NCBI GenBank assembly: GCA_905205085.1
Contig: CAJLCG010000022.1
Coordinates: 1-29,326, forward strand
Length of the DNA stretch: 29,326 nt
Direction: 5' to 3'
Source: an uncultured Oscillospiraceae bacterium
GTDB lineage: Bacteria; Bacillota; Clostridia; Oscillospirales; Oscillospiraceae
Shown here: positions 22,959 to 29,326 of the stretch, one piece after another
Layout: the number at the start of each line of letters is the position of its first letter
How positions within the stretch are numbered: the first letter of the stretch is position 1
Translations under genes and position numbers: made by a program
The notes under the pieces: model-generated
Database searches by the model: none
The model's input: the letters and a program-made list of their open reading frames with translations, nothing else
What the model was told of the DNA's origin: nothing

Positions 22959-24104
22959 TCAGCCGATCATATGGGTAGCACAGTACTGAAGGATCACACC
23001 GCCTGCCACCACCGAAGCAATCTGTCCGGACACATTGGCGGCTACCGCGTGCATCAGCAGGTGGTTCTGGGGGTCAGCCTCCTGGCCCAGCTTCTCGATG
23101 ACCCGGGAGGACATGGGGAAGGCGGAGATGCCTGCCGCGCCCACCATGGGGTTGATCTTGTTCTTGGGGGTAAAGAGGTTGAGCACCTTCACAAACAGCA
23201 CGCCCACCACCGAGTCCAGGATGAAGGCCACCAGGCCCAGGGCCATGATGAGCAGCGTCTCAGGCTTGACAAACTGGTCCGCCTTCATGGAGAAGGAGAT
23301 GGTGATGCCCAGCAGCAGGGTAATGAGATTGGCCAGCTCGTTCTGGGCGGTCTTGGACAGGGTGGAAAGCACGCCGCACTCCCGAATCAGGTTACCGAAC
23401 ATCAGGAAACCCACCAGAGCCACCGAGGAGGGAGCTACCAGTCCGGCAATCACCGAGACAATGATGGGGAACAGAATGCGCAGCCGCTTGGATACCCCCT
23501 GGGCCCGGTAAGGCATCCGCATAGCCCGGTCCTTCTTGGTGGTCACCAGTTTGATGGCAAAGGGCTGAATGATGGGGACCAGAGCCATATAGGAGTAGGC
23601 GGCCACGGCAATGGCTCCCACATAGTTGGATTTGAGCACCTGGGAAACCAGAATCGAGGTGGGGCCGTCGGCCGCGCCGATGATACCGATGGAGGCGGCG
23701 TCCTTCATATCAAAGCCAAGGGCGGCAGCCAGGAGGATGGTAAGGAAGATGCCCGCCTGGGCGGCGGCACCACACAGGAAGAGCTTGGGGTTGGCCAGCA
23801 GGGGTCCGAAGTCGATCATAGCTCCGATGCCGATAAACAGCAGGATGGGCATAGCCTCACTGGCGCTAATCCCTACCTCAAAGAGCCACTGGATAATTCC
23901 ATGGGTCTCCCCCACTCCGGCGGTCACCTGGTTGATCACGCCCGAGGTGGGCAGGTTGACCAGGATGGCGCCAAAGCCCATGGGCAGCAGCAGGGCGGGC
24001 TCAAAGCCCTTCTCAATGGCCAACCAGATGAGCACTCCGCCCACCACATACATGACCAGCTGCTGCCATGTAATGGACAGCAGACTTTCCCACAAAAATT
24101 CCAT
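22959..24104 (-). CDS. oadB: Na+-translocating decarboxylase beta subunit
   Basis: The beta subunit is the membrane channel that couples decarboxylation of a carboxybiotin carrier to Na+ export. The 381-aa product is very hydrophobic (about 9-11 segments). It has family landmarks GFEPALLLPMGFGAILVNLP, PILLFIGIGAMIDFGPLL, and the conserved IGIIGAADGPTSI with Asp147, probably the ion-binding Asp. Substrate class (oxaloacetate, methylmalonyl-CoA or glutaconyl-CoA) cannot be decided from the beta subunit. The alpha (carboxyltransferase) and biotin carrier genes are not here, so they must be encoded elsewhere. GGAGG precedes the ATG at 24104. The gene is preceded by a structured leader with an intrinsic terminator, which suggests ligand-controlled expression. 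Confidence 0.93.
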   Translation of the reverse strand: MEFLWESLLSITWQQLVMYVVGGVLIWLAIEKGFEPALLLPMGFGAILVNLPTSGVINQVTAGVGETHGIIQWLFEVGISASEAMPILLFIGIGAMIDFGPLLANPKLFLCGAAAQAGIFLTILLAAALGFDMKDAASIGIIGAADGPTSILVSQVLKSNYVGAIAVAAYSYMALVPIIQPFAIKLVTTKKDRAMRMPYRAQGVSKRLRILFPIIVSVIAGLVAPSSVALVGFLMFGNLIRECGVLSTLSKTAQNELANLITLLLGITISFSMKADQFVKPETLLIMALGLVAFILDSVVGVLFVKVLNLFTPKNKINPMVGAAGISAFPMSSRVIEKLGQEADPQNHLLMHAVAANVSGQIASVVAGGVILQYCATHMIG

Positions 24105-24187
24105 GTGATTTCCTCCCTTGTTTGATTTGCGCCGACTTTTCCCGGAGAACAGTGCCGTGTACGGTAGAGTTTGCCCAGTGGGATAAG

Positions 24188-24223
24188 AAAAAAGACCTGC
24201 GTTCCAATTTGGAACGCAGGTCT
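24188..24223 (-). terminator. Intrinsic terminator in the oadB leader (attenuator)
   Basis: There is a 15-bp perfect stem (24193-24207 / 24209-24223), in practice with a few bases open at the tip, followed on the minus strand by TTTTTT. It lies 84 bp before oadB and about 150 bp after the HD gene, downstream of a strong promoter. Its position between promoter and gene marks it as a regulated attenuator rather than the end of a gene. Confidence 0.85.
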
Positions 24224-24313
24224 GGTCATTTCAGGCAAAACCAGAGGGATCACTCCCTCATGCTTGTTGGTCCTACCGCACAGCAGTCGCTGTGCCGACT
24301 ACTCCCCTTTGTG
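24224..24313 (-). ncRNA. Candidate cation-sensing riboswitch aptamer upstream of oadB
   Basis: RNA from the predicted start opens AAAGGGGAGUAG (GGGGAGUAG at 24299-24307). It then folds a 7-bp hairpin GCACAGC/GCUGUGC (24278-24295). A 10-bp helix with wobble pairs follows, GGUAGGACCA/UGGUUUUGCC (24268-24277 / 24234-24243), enclosing a GAGGGA/UCCCUC hairpin (24244-24259). The GACU loop of the first hairpin can pair with AGUC just upstream (24297-24300), a possible pseudoknot. UCUGGU (24240-24245) can pair instead with ACCAGA (24221-24226) at the base of the terminator, a possible switch. GGGGAGUAG is shared with the yybP-ykoY Mn2+ riboswitch, but the 3' half does not match it as I recall it. The controlled gene is a Na+ pump. 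Class unassigned. Confidence 0.6.
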
Positions 24314-24318
24314 GCTTC

Positions 24319-24347
24319 ATGGTAACACGGGAAAAAGTGGTTGTCAA
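24319..24347 (-). promoter_or_regulatory. oadB promoter
   Basis: On the minus strand, a perfect TTGACA (24342-24347) and TACCAT (24319-24324) are 17 nt apart. The predicted start of transcription is near 24312, directly before the structured leader. Confidence 0.75.
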
Positions 24348-24371
24348 CCCCGATTCCCCTTTTCACAGCCG

Positions 24372-24944
24372 TTAAAGAGCAGCTACGGCTGCCTCAATGG
24401 CCTCCTCCTCATCCCGCATCGCGGACAAAGTCATATCCAGCAGCTTATCCAGATCCCAGCCCAGCAGTTCCGCTCCCTGAGCGATCACGTCCCGGGAACA
24501 GCCGGCGGCAAATTTTTTATCCTTAAACTTCTTTTTCAAAGATTTAAGCTCCATATCGGCCACACTCTTGGAGGGACGCATGAGCGCTGCCGCGCCGATG
24601 AGGCCGGTGAGCTCGTCGCAGGCGTAGAGCACCTTCTCCATCTCGTGCTCCGGCTTGATGTCTACCCGGTGGCCCCAGCCATGGCAGGCGGTAGCCCGAA
24701 TCATAGCCTCGTCAATCCCCGCCTCCCGCATCAGCTCCTGGGACTTGATGCAGTGGTCCTCCGGCCACATCTCAAAATCCAGGTCGTGGAGAAGTCCCAC
24801 TAAGGACCAAAACTCCTTCTCCTCTCCATAGCCCAGCTTCTGGGCAAACCAGCCCATCACATGCTCCACCGTAATGGCGTGGCGAAGGTGGAAGGGCTCC
24901 TTATTATACTGGGCCAACAGCGCCCAGGCCTGCTCTCTCGTCAT
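24372..24944 (-). CDS. HD-domain phosphohydrolase-like protein
   Basis: This 190-aa soluble protein has the HD metal-binding pattern: His22/His28 in HLRHAITVEHVMGW, His53-Asp54 in GLLHDLDFEMW, then His64, a His-rich TACHGWGH near residue 88, and Asp110 in YACDELTG. This fits the HDIG/HDIG-like hydrolases often found as stand-alone proteins in Clostridia, which are predicted to cleave phosphoesters. No second domain is present, so it is not a c-di-GMP GYP-type protein. The substrate is unknown. GGAGGAG precedes the ATG at 24944. It lies between degV and the oadB promoter on the same strand, with no clear functional link. Confidence 0.85.
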   Translation of the reverse strand: MTREQAWALLAQYNKEPFHLRHAITVEHVMGWFAQKLGYGEEKEFWSLVGLLHDLDFEMWPEDHCIKSQELMREAGIDEAMIRATACHGWGHRVDIKPEHEMEKVLYACDELTGLIGAAALMRPSKSVADMELKSLKKKFKDKKFAAGCSRDVIAQGAELLGWDLDKLLDMTLSAMRDEEEAIEAAVAAL

Positions 24945-24967
24945 AGCGATCTCCTCCCGAACGTGAA

Positions 24968-25000
24968 GATAGAGGTGTGAGTCATCCCCACACCTCTATC
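24968..25000 (-). terminator. Hairpin after degV, probable terminator
   Basis: There is a 12-bp perfect stem GATAGAGGTGTG / CACACCTCTATC with a 9-nt loop, 24 nt past the degV stop. The base that follows on the minus strand is not a good T-tract (TTCACG), so termination may be partial and allow read-through into the HD gene. Confidence 0.55.
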
Positions 25001-25024
25001 AGTGTAAACCAAATTCTGTTCTTG

Positions 25025-25861
25025 TCAATAGGCCACAACGACGCCGCCGTCGTTGGCATACACAGTGGTGATGCCTCCCGCGCCCACCACCAGGATCTCG
25101 CCTACCTGGCATTTGGCCATAATCTGCTCCTTGAGCTTCTCGGCACGCTCCTTGCAGTTGCAGTGACAGACAACCACCTTGCGGCCCACATGGTTGGGGT
25201 CGGAGGCAATCTTATCCACCAGCTTGTTCAGAGCCTGTTTCATGGACAGAGCCTGTCCCAGCTTGCAGATCTCCCCCTCGGGGGTACCTCCCATGAACAG
25301 CTTGATCTTCAGCGCCCCGGTGACTACCGCCTGCAGCTTGGTCAAGCGGCCGTTCTTGCGCAGGTTTTCCAGGGACTCCAGCACAAACAAAGTCTGCATC
25401 TGATAGATATACTGCTCTACCTCCCGCACTACCTTCTTAAAAGGCATGCCGGACTGGGCAAGCTCCCGAATCTTCAGGGCCACCAGCACCTCGCCGGAGG
25501 CGGCAGAGCAGGAGTTGAACACATGCACATTGACGTCGGGTTCTTCCTCCTCCAGCAGCACCCGGGCCTGTTCGGCGCTGTTGTGGGAGCCGCTGAGCAG
25601 GGCGGACAGGGTGACCACATAGACGTCCTCCACCCCGCACTCATAGGCGTCCAGATAGGCCTGGGGGGAGGGGCAGGCGGTGGAGGGGGCCTGCTCGCTC
25701 TGCTTCATAGACCAGAGCAGGTCGGCCTGGTCAAAGGTATCGTCGTCCACAAAGGTACTGCCATTGGAGTGAATGGTCAGCGGCACCTTGACGAAACAGG
25801 GGTCTTTCAGCATCTGAGCGGTCAGGTCGCAGCAGCTGTCCACAACAATCTTAAAACTCAT
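25025..25861 (-). CDS. DegV family fatty-acid-binding protein
   Basis: DegV/FakB proteins bind a fatty acid and, in characterised cases, present it to the kinase FakA for phosphorylation. The 278-aa product has the family start FKIVVDSCCDLT and the STACPSPQAYLDA motif (usually STSQPS). It also has LSALLSGSHNSAEQA, in place of the common TLSSGLSGTYQSA, and a C-terminal Rossmann-like lobe. The start is set at MSFKIV (25861), with GGAG 9 nt upstream; earlier ATG and TTG codons in frame lack support. It has its own promoter. The specific fatty acid, and whether a FakA partner exists, cannot be seen. Confidence 0.9.
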   Translation of the reverse strand: MSFKIVVDSCCDLTAQMLKDPCFVKVPLTIHSNGSTFVDDDTFDQADLLWSMKQSEQAPSTACPSPQAYLDAYECGVEDVYVVTLSALLSGSHNSAEQARVLLEEEEPDVNVHVFNSCSAASGEVLVALKIRELAQSGMPFKKVVREVEQYIYQMQTLFVLESLENLRKNGRLTKLQAVVTGALKIKLFMGGTPEGEICKLGQALSMKQALNKLVDKIASDPNHVGRKVVVCHCNCKERAEKLKEQIMAKCQVGEILVVGAGGITTVYANDGGVVVAY

Positions 25862-25879
25862 GTGTTCCATCTCCAAATG

Positions 25880-25894
25880 TGATTTTTAAAATCA
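25880..25894. repeat. Short palindrome in the degV leader
   Basis: TGATTTT-T-AAAATCA has 7-bp perfect arms around one base. It lies between the degV -10 box and the ribosome site, where a repressor could block transcription. AT-rich palindromes arise easily by chance, so this is tentative. Confidence 0.35.
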
Positions 25895-25904
25895 GATTTT
25901 ATTT

Positions 25905-25933
25905 ACCATATCATAAAAGTGGGGGAATGTAAA
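25905..25933 (-). promoter_or_regulatory. degV promoter
   Basis: On the minus strand, TTTACA (25928-25933) and TATGGT (25905-25910) are 17 nt apart, between trmD and degV. Confidence 0.6.
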
Positions 25934-25961
25934 GCGATTCCCCTCACAAATCGGGAAAAAT

Positions 25962-26720
25962 TTAGAGGAACTTCTCCCCTGTCTCCTCCTCCAGCTCGCG
26001 GAGCAGCTTGCGGTCGGCTTTACTGGTGAGATCCAGCTGGGCGTACAGGTCAGGGCGGCGGTGACGGGTGCGGAGAATGGACTGCTTGCGCCGCCACTGG
26101 TCCACCTTGGCGTGGTTGCCGGACAGGAGGATGGAAGGCACGGTGCGCTCATGCCACACCTCGGGCCGGGAGTACTGGGGAGCCTCCAGCATTCCATTCC
26201 AGTGACTCTCATTTTCATAGCAGGAGGGATCAGAGAGCACGCCGGGCACCAGACGGCACACTGCGTCGGCTACTGCCATAGCAGGGATCTCCCCGCCGGT
26301 GAGGACAAAGTCGCCGATGGAGATTTCCTCGTCCACACACTCCTCAATAAAGCGCTCGTCAATACCCTCATAGTGGCCGCACACCAGAATCAGACGCTGG
26401 TAGTCGTCCCGCAGACGCCGGGCATCGGCCTGGTCAAAGGTCTTGCCGGCAGGAGACATATAAATGGTGTGAATCCGCTCCCCTGCCTCATCGCAGATGT
26501 GCTTCCAGCACTGGTAGAGGGGGTCGGCCTGCATGACCGCTCCCCGGCCGCCACCGTAAGGGTAGTCGTCCACCTGGCGCTGTTTATTTAAGGTATAATC
26601 CCGAATCTGGTGGCACTCAATGCGGATATAGCCCCGCTCCTGGGCCCGGCCCAGGATGGACTCACACAGCATATCTCCCACCACATCGGGAAATAAGGTC
26701 ATAATATCGATACGGTACAT
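25962..26720 (-). CDS. trmD: tRNA (guanine-N1)-methyltransferase
   Basis: TrmD methylates G37 of tRNAs with G at position 36, preventing +1 frameshifts. The 252-aa product has the SPOUT knot region: YMSPAGKTFDQADARRL, LVCGHYEGIDERF and SIGDFVLTGGEIPA. The basic/aromatic C-terminal tRNA-binding part follows. The AGGA before the ATG at 26720 is modest but the promoter upstream is near perfect. trmD is apart from its usual partners rimM and rplS. Confidence 0.97.
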   Translation of the reverse strand: MYRIDIMTLFPDVVGDMLCESILGRAQERGYIRIECHQIRDYTLNKQRQVDDYPYGGGRGAVMQADPLYQCWKHICDEAGERIHTIYMSPAGKTFDQADARRLRDDYQRLILVCGHYEGIDERFIEECVDEEISIGDFVLTGGEIPAMAVADAVCRLVPGVLSDPSCYENESHWNGMLEAPQYSRPEVWHERTVPSILLSGNHAKVDQWRRKQSILRTRHRRPDLYAQLDLTSKADRKLLRELEEETGEKFL

Positions 26721-26755
26721 AGGTCCTGCTCCATTTCTTCCTTTAGTCTTTCCTG

Positions 26756-26784
26756 ATTATACGCAAGTCCTTCCGGTTTTTCAA
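26756..26784 (-). promoter_or_regulatory. trmD promoter
   Basis: On the minus strand, TTGAAA (26779-26784) and a perfect TATAAT (26756-26761) are 17 nt apart. It starts just past the stop of the preceding gene and gives a leader of about 30 nt. Confidence 0.8.
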
Positions 26785-26794
26785 TGGATTTGTG

Positions 26795-27427
26795 TTATTT
26801 TTCCCTGTTTTGATCCCCAGGCGGCAGGGGGCGCCCCCGGCGGTCAAAGCTCCACACCAGATACCGCCGCCCCTGCCACTCCTCCACCTGAGCAAAACAA
26901 AACAATGTGTTAAGCAAAATTGGTTTACAGATAGAAAAGGGTGCGGCCAACTGCCGCACCGCTCCATTTACCCGGCTGAGCAGCCCATGCACTCCCTTCA
27001 GACAGGCGCGCACCACCGGATCTTGGCAAAAATCCTCCGGGTGTTCCTCTCTGCGCCAGTCCGCCTGTCCCCTTGTTCCACTTGTAAAGGAATATGCCAT
27101 TACACACTTTCCACCGGTCAGAGGCCAAGCTCCCGCCTCCTCCAGGGTCCGACGGGCTACTCTCCGCTCCAGGCACAGCCCGCCCCCCTGGGGGACTAGG
27201 GTCCCCAGCAGGAATTCTCCTCCCGCCCCGGTACACCACACCTTATAAAGTCCTCTGCCGTCGTCAGGGCGCACCGCCTCCAAACGGACCCAGAGGTCCT
27301 CCTCCCGTGCCCGTAAGGTCCCGCCGCCCGCCAGCGGCCACAGCTCCCCCAAAGCGGTCCGCCCCCTCTCTCCCTGTAAGTCTATGCACGCTCTTTCAAA
27401 TCCAACGCAAAATCTTTCCCTTGACAA
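26795..27427 (-). CDS. Uncharacterised protein, 210 aa
   Basis: I do not recognise this protein. It is soluble, has no signal peptide or membrane segment, and is rich in Arg, Gly and Trp. The N-terminal half looks like a beta-rich domain (LWVRLEAVRPDDGRGLYKVW, then FLLGTLVPQGGGLCLERRVARRTLEEAG). The C-terminal half has conserved-looking aromatics and Cys (SICKPILLNTLFCFAQVEEW, RRYLVWSFDRRGRPLP). The only in-frame start near the beginning is TTG at 27425-27427. It has no good ribosome site, and it lies inside the -35 box of the divergent leuA promoter, so the true start is uncertain. Codon usage matches its neighbours and the frame is open for 633 bp, so I think it is real. Confidence 0.65.
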   Translation of the reverse strand: MSRERFCVGFERACIDLQGERGRTALGELWPLAGGGTLRAREEDLWVRLEAVRPDDGRGLYKVWCTGAGGEFLLGTLVPQGGGLCLERRVARRTLEEAGAWPLTGGKCVMAYSFTSGTRGQADWRREEHPEDFCQDPVVRACLKGVHGLLSRVNGAVRQLAAPFSICKPILLNTLFCFAQVEEWQGRRYLVWSFDRRGRPLPPGDQNREK

Positions 27428-27449
27428 ACTGACTTTGCTCGGCTAAAAT
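27421..27449 (+). promoter_or_regulatory. leuA promoter
   Basis: A perfect TTGACA (27421-27426) and TAAAAT (27444-27449) are 17 nt apart. Transcription should start near 27456, at the head of the T-box leader. Confidence 0.85.
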
Positions 27450-27455
27450 CTACCA

Positions 27456-27718
27456 TAAGAAATGCGGCGACGGGAAAAAAGACGGCGCGTGTCCCTCTTC
27501 AGAGAGCCGGTGGTTGGTGTGAACCGGTGTGCGGCCCCTCCGTGTATAACTGGTCCCTGAGCAGTCCGCCTGAACAGCAGTAAGGCGGGACGGTTGGCTT
27601 CGTTATCAGCCGCGGCCTTGTTGGAGGCTTTGAGGGCCGTTCGGGCAACCGGCGGCTGAACCAGGGTGGTACCGCGTTAGTATAACGCCCCTGACTTGTA
27701 AAAGTCGGGGGCGTTTTT
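27456..27718 (+). promoter_or_regulatory. T-box riboswitch, leucine specifier likely
   Basis: The leader between promoter and leuA holds the T-box sequence AGGGTGGTACCGCG at 27663-27676. It also has the stem I elements AGAGAG and GGTGTGAACCGG and the interstem CGTTATC segment, followed by an intrinsic terminator. T-boxes read the charging of one tRNA and allow read-through when it is uncharged. The 3' side of the specifier loop appears to be GTATAACTGG (after pairing GGGA/TCCC and ACGG/CCGT). It contains CTG (27550-27552), a Leu codon followed by a purine, in agreement with the downstream gene. AAC in the same loop is the alternative reading (Asn), which the context disfavours. This accounts for most of the 357-bp gene-free gap from 27428 to 27784. 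Confidence 0.93.
27684..27718 (+). terminator. T-box intrinsic terminator
   Basis: A 14-bp stem (AACGCCCCTGACTT / AAGTCGGGGGCGTT, one G-T pair) is followed by TTTTT. It starts 8 nt after the T-box sequence, with which the upstream arm competes in the antiterminator fold. Confidence 0.92.
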
Positions 27719-27784
27719 GATTTTCTCCCCCGCGGCACACTCCGCCCCCCAACGCGGCGGAAACAGGAAAGGAGAACAAGCATC

Positions 27785-29326
27785 ATGAATCCCGGATACA
27801 CAAAGTACATTCCCTTCCAGCCCCAGAAGATCGAGGGGCGCACCTGGCCTGACAAGGTCATCACCAAGGCTCCTGTGTGGTGCTCGGTAGACCTGCGGGA
27901 CGGCAACCAGGCCCTGGTAGACCCCATGAATCTTCAGGAGAAGCTGGAATATTTCCATACCCTCATTGACATCGGCGTTAAGGAGATCGAGATCGGCTTC
28001 CCTTCCGCCAGCGAGACGGAGTATGAGATCTGCCGCGAGCTCATCGAGGGCGGCCACATCCCCGACGACGTGACCATCCAGGTGCTGGTCCAGGCCCGGG
28101 AACACCTCATTAAAAAGACTTTTGAGGCCATCAAGGGCGCCAAGAATGTCATCCTCCACTTCTATAACTCCACCTCCACCCTCCAGCGCAAGGTGGTCTT
28201 CCACATGGACATGGAGGGCATCACCAAGATCGCCACCGACGCGGCTGACCTGATCTACGAGATGTCCCAGCCTATGATTGAGCAGGGCATGAACCTGCGC
28301 TTTGAGTACTCCCCTGAGTCCTTCATGGGCACCGAGATGGACTACGCCGTGGACATCTGCCAGGCGGTGCTGGAACACCTCCACGCCACCCCGGAGAACA
28401 AGGTCATCCTGAACCTGCCCACCACCGTGGAGAACTGCATGCCCAACCAGTTTGCCGACATGCTGGAGTACTTCTGCCGTAAACTTCCCTCCCGTGAGTG
28501 CGCCATCATCTCCCTGCATCCCCACAATGACCGGGGCTGCGGCGTGGCCACCGCCGAGATGGGCCTGCTGGCTGGTGCCGAGCGCGTAGAGGCCACCCTC
28601 TTCGGCAACGGCGAGCGCACCGGCAACGTGGATATGGTCACCCTGGCCATGAATATGTGGACCCAGGGCGTGGACCCTGAGCTGGACTTCTCCAACATCA
28701 ACAAGATCAAGGACATGTACGAGCGCTGCACTAAGATGCCCGTGGGCGACCGGCAGCCCTACGCTGGCAAGCTGGTATTCACCGCCTTCTCCGGCAGCCA
28801 CCAGGACGCCATCAACAAGGGCACTCAGTATATGAAGGAGAGCGGCAGCGACTTCTGGGAGATCCCCTACCTGCCCATCGATCCCGCCGACGTAGGCCGG
28901 GAGTACGAGCCCATCATCCGCATCAACTCCCAGTCGGGCAAGGGCGGCGCCGCCTACATCATGGAGCACAACTTCGGCTTCGACCTGCCCAAGGCCATGC
29001 ACCCCGAGTTTGGCCACATCGTCCAGGTGGAAACCGACAAGGTGGGCAAGGAGATCAGCCCCGAGCGCATCAACGAGCTGTTCCATCAGGAATATGTGGA
29101 CGTCAAGGAGCCCTACAAGCTGCTTAAGCACGCCTTCCAAGAGAGCGTGGACAACGAGGGCCACTCCCACGTCACCTTCTGGGGCACCCTCCAGCACACC
29201 GATACTATTTTCAAGGTATCCGGCGAGGGCAACGGTCCCATCGACGCCTTCTTCAACGCCATCAAGGACGAGAAGATGGCCCGCTTCACCTTCCTGGATT
29301 ACAAGTCCCACGCCATTACCGACGGC
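27785..29326 (+). CDS. leuA: 2-isopropylmalate synthase, long (type 2) form; 3' end cut by the window
   Basis: LeuA condenses acetyl-CoA with 2-oxoisovalerate, the first committed step of leucine synthesis. The frame is open from ATG 27785 (AAAGGAG 10 nt upstream) to the last base, 514 codons, with no stop yet. The N-terminal TIM-barrel has CSVDLRDGNQALVDPM (catalytic Arg/metal Asp), the metal ligands in SLHPHNDRGCG, and ATLFGNGERTGNVDMVT. From about residue 435 on (HVTFWGTLQHTDTIFKVSGEGN) the C-terminal regulatory domain that binds leucine has begun. The start NPGYTKYIPFQP and overall length match the ~560-600-aa type 2 family known from actinobacteria and some Clostridia, not the ~515-aa E. 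coli type. Regulated by the T-box upstream and probably by leucine feedback. Confidence 0.96.
   Translation, partial: MNPGYTKYIPFQPQKIEGRTWPDKVITKAPVWCSVDLRDGNQALVDPMNLQEKLEYFHTLIDIGVKEIEIGFPSASETEYEICRELIEGGHIPDDVTIQVLVQAREHLIKKTFEAIKGAKNVILHFYNSTSTLQRKVVFHMDMEGITKIATDAADLIYEMSQPMIEQGMNLRFEYSPESFMGTEMDYAVDICQAVLEHLHATPENKVILNLPTTVENCMPNQFADMLEYFCRKLPSRECAIISLHPHNDRGCGVATAEMGLLAGAERVEATLFGNGERTGNVDMVTLAMNMWTQGVDPELDFSNINKIKDMYERCTKMPVGDRQPYAGKLVFTAFSGSHQDAINKGTQYMKESGSDFWEIPYLPIDPADVGREYEPIIRINSQSGKGGAAYIMEHNFGFDLPKAMHPEFGHIVQVETDKVGKEISPERINELFHQEYVDVKEPYKLLKHAFQESVDNEGHSHVTFWGTLQHTDTIFKVSGEGNGPIDAFFNAIKDEKMARFTFLDYKSHAITDG

Noticed and set aside
22698..24125. Plus-strand 475-aa open frame
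   Set aside because: Antisense of oadB and its partner; His/Gly-rich low-complexity translation.
24188..24223. Reading the hairpin as the end of the HD-domain gene
   Set aside because: It is about 150 bp past that gene and a strong promoter lies between, so it belongs to the oadB leader.
24224..24313. Firm call as a yybP-ykoY Mn2+ riboswitch
   Set aside because: Only the GGGGAGUAG string matches; the 3' strand expected to close the aptamer is not seen, and the gene is not a typical member of that regulon.
27677..29311. Minus-strand 544-aa open frame
   Set aside because: Antisense shadow of leuA and the T-box; leuA itself has full motifs on the plus strand.

Overview
The window is 29.3 kb of GC-rich, gene-dense chromosome from a Gram-positive-type anaerobe. 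It most likely belongs to the class Clostridia, in the Oscillospiraceae (Flavonifractor / Lawsonibacter / Intestinimonas-like). The reasons are strong AGGAGG ribosome sites, several TTG and GTG starts, a T-box leader, intrinsic terminators, a Na+-pumping decarboxylase beta subunit, SleB-like and SLH proteins, and the Firmicutes gene order nusB-xseA-xseB-ispA-dxs-tlyA-argR-recN. The genus is inferred, not proven. I see no phage, insertion sequence, CRISPR array, tRNA or rRNA.

Layout, left to right. Positions 25-8218 are all on the minus strand: tig (trigger factor); thrC with a metallophosphoesterase; rbgA-rnhB-yraN; rplS with its own promoter and terminator; and tsaE-tsaB-upp. A divergent promoter pair separates these from rodA (+), which is followed by a secreted SLH-domain protein (+). 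Between that gene and the convergent recN lies a 297-bp non-coding segment packed with inverted repeats. Positions 11275-21312 hold one long minus-strand operon: nusB, a TsaD-like paralog, xseA, xseB, ispA, a divergent-PAP2 membrane protein, dxs, tlyA, nadK, argR, recN. Many of its junctions are 4-bp ATGA overlaps.

Beyond the operon come a SleB-like wall hydrolase (-) and a Na+-translocating decarboxylase beta subunit with a 42-aa gamma-like partner (-). The latter pair sits behind a leader that looks like an uncharacterised cation riboswitch with an intrinsic terminator. Then follow an HD hydrolase, a DegV protein, trmD and an unrecognised gene (all -). Last is a Leu-type T-box leader driving a long-form leuA (+), which runs off the window.

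Most genes are housekeeping: translation and ribosome assembly (tig, rplS, rbgA, trmD, tlyA, tsaB/E), isoprenoid supply (ispA, dxs), DNA repair (xseAB, recN, rnhB) and amino-acid metabolism (thrC, leuA, argR). The items most worth following up are the oadB leader RNA, the stem-loop array before recN, and the two unusual members of the nusB-recN operon (the TsaD paralog and the PAP2-like protein).
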